Below, one piece after another: positions 61,762 through 64,000 of a DNA stretch of 64,000 nucleotides. Positions within the stretch are counted from its first letter, which is position 1; every line of letters starts with the position of its first letter. Source of the DNA: JACPPO01 sp965262505 (GTDB taxonomy: Bacteria; Acidobacteriota; Vicinamibacteria; Vicinamibacterales; UBA2999). Made by a program: the position numbers and the translations under genes. The notes under the pieces were generated by a model. The model was not told the DNA's origin. It was given only the letters and a program-made list of their open reading frames with translations, and did not search any database. The stretch lies in the NCBI GenBank assembly GCA_965262505.1, contig CBDHFM010000023.1, forward strand, positions 15,400 to 79,399, written 5' to 3'.

Positions 61762-62940
61762 ATGGCTGTAGAGCACGCGGGCGAGGATGCGGCGGCGGGC
61801 CGTGGTCGGGAGCCAGTGGCGGAGCCAGCGACAGGGAAAGCGACGGGGAAACCGGCCCGCATAGATGCGTACCATGAGCAATTTGCGGCCCGGATGATTG
61901 AAGCACTCAAGGCGGAACGGGCACCGTGGCAAAAGCCGTGGGAACCGGGCGAGCGGATAAGTCAACGGAACTTCACCACAGATAAGAGCTATCGCGGGAG
62001 CAATGCGATGTTCCTGGCGGTGACGGGGGACCAGAAGGGGTACAACGATCCGCGATGGGGCGGCTACCGGCAGATTTCGGAGGCGGGCGGGCACGTTCGC
62101 AAAGGCGAAAAGGGCACACCGATTGTGTACGTCGCGTACAAGGATCGGCAACTCGAAAAGGACGGGAAAGGTCTACCGCGTCTGAATGAGGACGGCCATA
62201 AGCAGTACACCGAAACGCAGCGGGACCGGCCGATGATCAAAGTACACACCGTCTTTAATGTCGAGCAAACGGAGGGGCTGAAACTATCGCCCCTCGTCAC
62301 GAAAGATGCTCCGGTGTGGGAGGCGAATAAGCGAGTCGAGGGCTTGGTTAAGCATGGCAATGAAAAGGACGGGCCGACCGTGGTTCATCAGGAAGGCGAT
62401 CGGGCGTACTACAACAAAGAACTCGATCGGGTGGTGCTGCCGCACCCGTCTCAATTCTCGGAGCAAACGGGGTACTCGAACACGGCGCTCCATGAAATTG
62501 GTCATGCGACGGGTGCGGAGCATCGGCTCAATCGGCCGACGATGGTGAAACATGAGGGGTTCGGATCGCAGTCGTACGCGCGGGAAGAATTGCGGGCGGA
62601 AATGGCCGCGATGATGGCGGGGGAGGAATTAGGCGTGGGCCATAAACCGCAGCACGGGACGGCGTACGTGGGCTCCTGGATCAAGGCTCTTGAAAACGAT
62701 CCAAAAGAGATTCGCATGGCGGCGGTGGATGCACAAAAGGCGGCGGATTGGATGGTCGAGCGGGCACGAGCGATCGAGATCGAGCACCCGATCGAGAAGG
62801 ATACGGACCGGCGACAACTGACACCCGACGAGCCACGAGAACACAATCCGGCGGCACGCCCTTTACACCAGGAGCCGGAGATTGCGGCACGGGAAACGGC
62901 ACGGGAGGCGGAGCGGGAGACGGTTTCGCCGTCCCGTTAA
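61762..62940 (+). CDS. ardC: ArdC-like antirestriction protein with zinc-metalloprotease motif
   Basis: The 392-residue protein has the ArdC/TraC-primase-like N-terminal ssDNA-binding domain (IEALKAERAPWQKPWEPGER; FTTDKSYRGSNAMFLAVTG; RKGEKGTPIVYVAYKD) and a metalloprotease-like C-terminal domain with HEIGHATGAEHR near residue 243. ArdC proteins enter recipients with the DNA and protect it from restriction. It belongs to the leading-region repertoire of conjugative plasmids. The C-terminal 60 residues are a charged repeat-rich tail. Confidence 0.9.
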   Translation: MAVEHAGEDAAAGRGREPVAEPATGKATGKPARIDAYHEQFAARMIEALKAERAPWQKPWEPGERISQRNFTTDKSYRGSNAMFLAVTGDQKGYNDPRWGGYRQISEAGGHVRKGEKGTPIVYVAYKDRQLEKDGKGLPRLNEDGHKQYTETQRDRPMIKVHTVFNVEQTEGLKLSPLVTKDAPVWEANKRVEGLVKHGNEKDGPTVVHQEGDRAYYNKELDRVVLPHPSQFSEQTGYSNTALHEIGHATGAEHRLNRPTMVKHEGFGSQSYAREELRAEMAAMMAGEELGVGHKPQHGTAYVGSWIKALENDPKEIRMAAVDAQKAADWMVERARAIEIEHPIEKDTDRRQLTPDEPREHNPAARPLHQEPEIAARETAREAERETVSPSR

Positions 62941-63114
62941 CATCGGCCGGAGATCGCGCGGACGGACAAGGGCGATTGTTGACGGCGCGGAGCCGACGTC
63001 AAGATCGAAGTCCCGCGAAGCGGGAGCGGAGCAACGCGGAGCATCTTGACGAGGGGGAGCACCGGCGTACGGTGGGTCCGTCGGACGCGCGGACTCGGCC
63101 GTGAGGGGGGCAGC

Positions 63115-63651
63115 ATGTGGCAGCTCTCGGAGCGGGCGAGTGGATGGCGGAGACTCGTGCAAGCGGGCATGTGGGCGGTGGGCCTGTACGTCGGAGTCGG
63201 GGCGGTCATCCAGACCACGGGGACGGGCGCGGCGCAAAGTACGCAATCGGCGTACGTCGTCCGCGTGATTGACGGCGACACGATCGAGGTCCAGGTCGAG
63301 GGCGCGCCGGCGACGGTTCGGCTGGTGGGGATTGACACGCCGGAGACAAAGCACCCGACGCGGCCGGTCGAGTACTACGGCGCGGAGGCGGCGGCGCTCG
63401 CGGAGACGGTGCTCTCGGGGATGACGGTAGACCTGACGACGGACCGGACCGGGGATCGGGAGGATATGTACGGCCGGTGGTTGCGGTACATCGTGGTGCG
63501 AGGCGTTGATTTCAACGCGGCGCTCGTGCGGGAAGGGTACGCGCGAGCGGTCCGGGGATTTGCGTATGCACGTCGGGCGGAGTTCATCGCGCTCGAAAAT
63601 GATGCGCGATCGCGCGGCGTGGGTTTGTGGGCGGCGCGCGGGCCGGAGTAG
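63115..63651 (+). CDS. secreted thermonuclease-like (SNase) protein
   Basis: Start MWQLSERASGWRRLVQ at 63115 follows GAGGGGG. A hydrophobic segment (GMWAVGLYVGVGAVIQT) acts as signal or anchor. The SNase OB-fold has VVRVIDGDTIEVQVEG, VRLVGIDTPE with the catalytic Arg and Asp, and DREDMYGRWLRYIVV with Glu and Arg. It degrades nucleic acids outside the cytoplasm; thermonucleases are common on conjugative plasmids, though their role there is not settled. It is 178 residues long. Confidence 0.88.
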   Translation: MWQLSERASGWRRLVQAGMWAVGLYVGVGAVIQTTGTGAAQSTQSAYVVRVIDGDTIEVQVEGAPATVRLVGIDTPETKHPTRPVEYYGAEAAALAETVLSGMTVDLTTDRTGDREDMYGRWLRYIVVRGVDFNAALVREGYARAVRGFAYARRAEFIALENDARSRGVGLWAARGPE

Positions 63652-63685
63652 GCCCTGTAAGCAAAGGGGAAAGCCGTACAAAAGA

Positions 63686-63718
63686 AAACGGCGAAGCGGC
63701 GTAACCCGCTCCGCCGTT
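63686..63718 (-). terminator. terminator of the small minus-strand gene
   Basis: AACGGCG-A-AGCGG pairs with CCGCT-C-CGCCGTT around a short loop, and on the minus strand the hairpin is followed by TTTTCTTTT. It lies just past the stop of the gene at 63732 and after the thermonuclease stop, so it may serve both. Confidence 0.7.
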
Positions 63719-63731
63719 CTCCGCGCGGCGG

Positions 63732-63998
63732 TTACTCGGCCGCGCCGTTGTCCTCACCGTTGGGAGCCTGGGGGAGTTGGAGGACGCGGGTATGCGCGAG
63801 GTCGGCCACCTTGGCGAGTACCAGCAAGTCATTCCGCCCGAAGCTCGGGGTTGACGCCCACGTATCGCCGTCTTTGTAGAGGCGAGAGAACACCACATTG
63901 TACCGGGGCCTGCCGTCCTCGGTTTGGTTGCGCCAGATGGTGGCTTTGACGCGGCCGATCCGAACTTCGTCAACGGGCTTGTTCGTGGTTTCGGTCAT
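63732..63998 (-). CDS. conserved small plasmid protein
   Basis: The 88-residue protein (PVDEVRIGRVKATIWRNQTE, then YNVVFSRLYKDGDTWASTPS, FGRNDLLVLAKVADLAH) matches a small protein often seen on plasmids and ICEs; the fold looks like a small beta-sheet protein and no activity is known to me. It is convergent with the thermonuclease gene and starts two bases from the window end; upstream signals are outside. Confidence 0.65.
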   Translation of the reverse strand: MTETTNKPVDEVRIGRVKATIWRNQTEDGRPRYNVVFSRLYKDGDTWASTPSFGRNDLLVLAKVADLAHTRVLQLPQAPNGEDNGAAE

Positions 63999-64000
63999 CG

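Overview
The window is GC-rich Gram-negative accessory DNA. Two large TonB-dependent receptors with an N-terminal carboxypeptidase-regulatory-like domain, periplasmic lipoproteins and an outer-membrane barrel point to a diderm. That receptor architecture is especially common in Acidobacteriota, so a member of that phylum is my best guess; this is inference and no rRNA or core gene is present to prove it. Genes for RepA with iterons, two ParA-type partition loci and a nearly complete conjugative type IV secretion system indicate a conjugative plasmid, or an integrated plasmid with fused remnants of others. I see no relaxase in the window.

Layout: 1-3.3 kb, IS3 tail, TonB receptor 1 and resolvase/RHH relics. 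3.5-4.9 kb, a PD-(D/E)XK-like protein followed by an AbiTii-domain protein, a likely defence pair. 5.8-9.65 kb, a segment bracketed by two inverted XerC/D (dif-like) sites carrying a DNA-binding protein, ParA plus partner, and HigBA. 9.2-13.9 kb, an IS21-like element reduced to its two ends and a 5' istA stub around hairpin-rich DNA, a VirD4 tail relic, a frameshifted Sel1-repeat gene, a nuclease-like gene and VapBC. 13.9-28.2 kb, a complete type I-E CRISPR-Cas locus: an array of about 86 repeats read on the minus strand, leader, cas2-cas1-cas6e-cas5e-cas7e-cse2-cse1, a tRNA-like gene, then cas3; a DEDDh exonuclease gene is divergent from cas3, followed by a DUF429 gene. 30.4-33.7 kb, replication and partition (iterons, RepA, a RepA-N-terminus mini-protein, ParA, RHH partner). 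33.7-44.3 kb, a mosaic of resolvase/res relics, adhesin-domain fragments, secreted proteins, an integrase relic, a second iteron-like module, TonB receptor 2, a type ISP relic, an Mrr endonuclease, a two-gene hypothetical cassette and an outer-membrane barrel. 45.2-64 kb, the conjugation module: VirB2-B3-B4-B9-B9'-B10-B5-lipoprotein-B6-B8-hypothetical-VirD4-VirB11, then ArdC antirestriction protein, a secreted thermonuclease and a small plasmid protein.

How it works together: RepA and ParA maintain the replicon, HigBA and VapBC add addiction, the T4SS moves DNA, and ArdC probably protects entering DNA from restriction. The CRISPR-Cas locus, Mrr and AbiTii pair would act against competing elements. 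The most unusual signals are an isolated, diverged CRISPR-repeat hairpin just upstream of cse1; overlapping and near-duplicate spacers that hint at the PAM; a pdif-like module with inverted sites; an exact 300-bp triplication inside virD4; tandem virB9 genes; and a RepA N-terminal domain encoded as a separate mini-gene.
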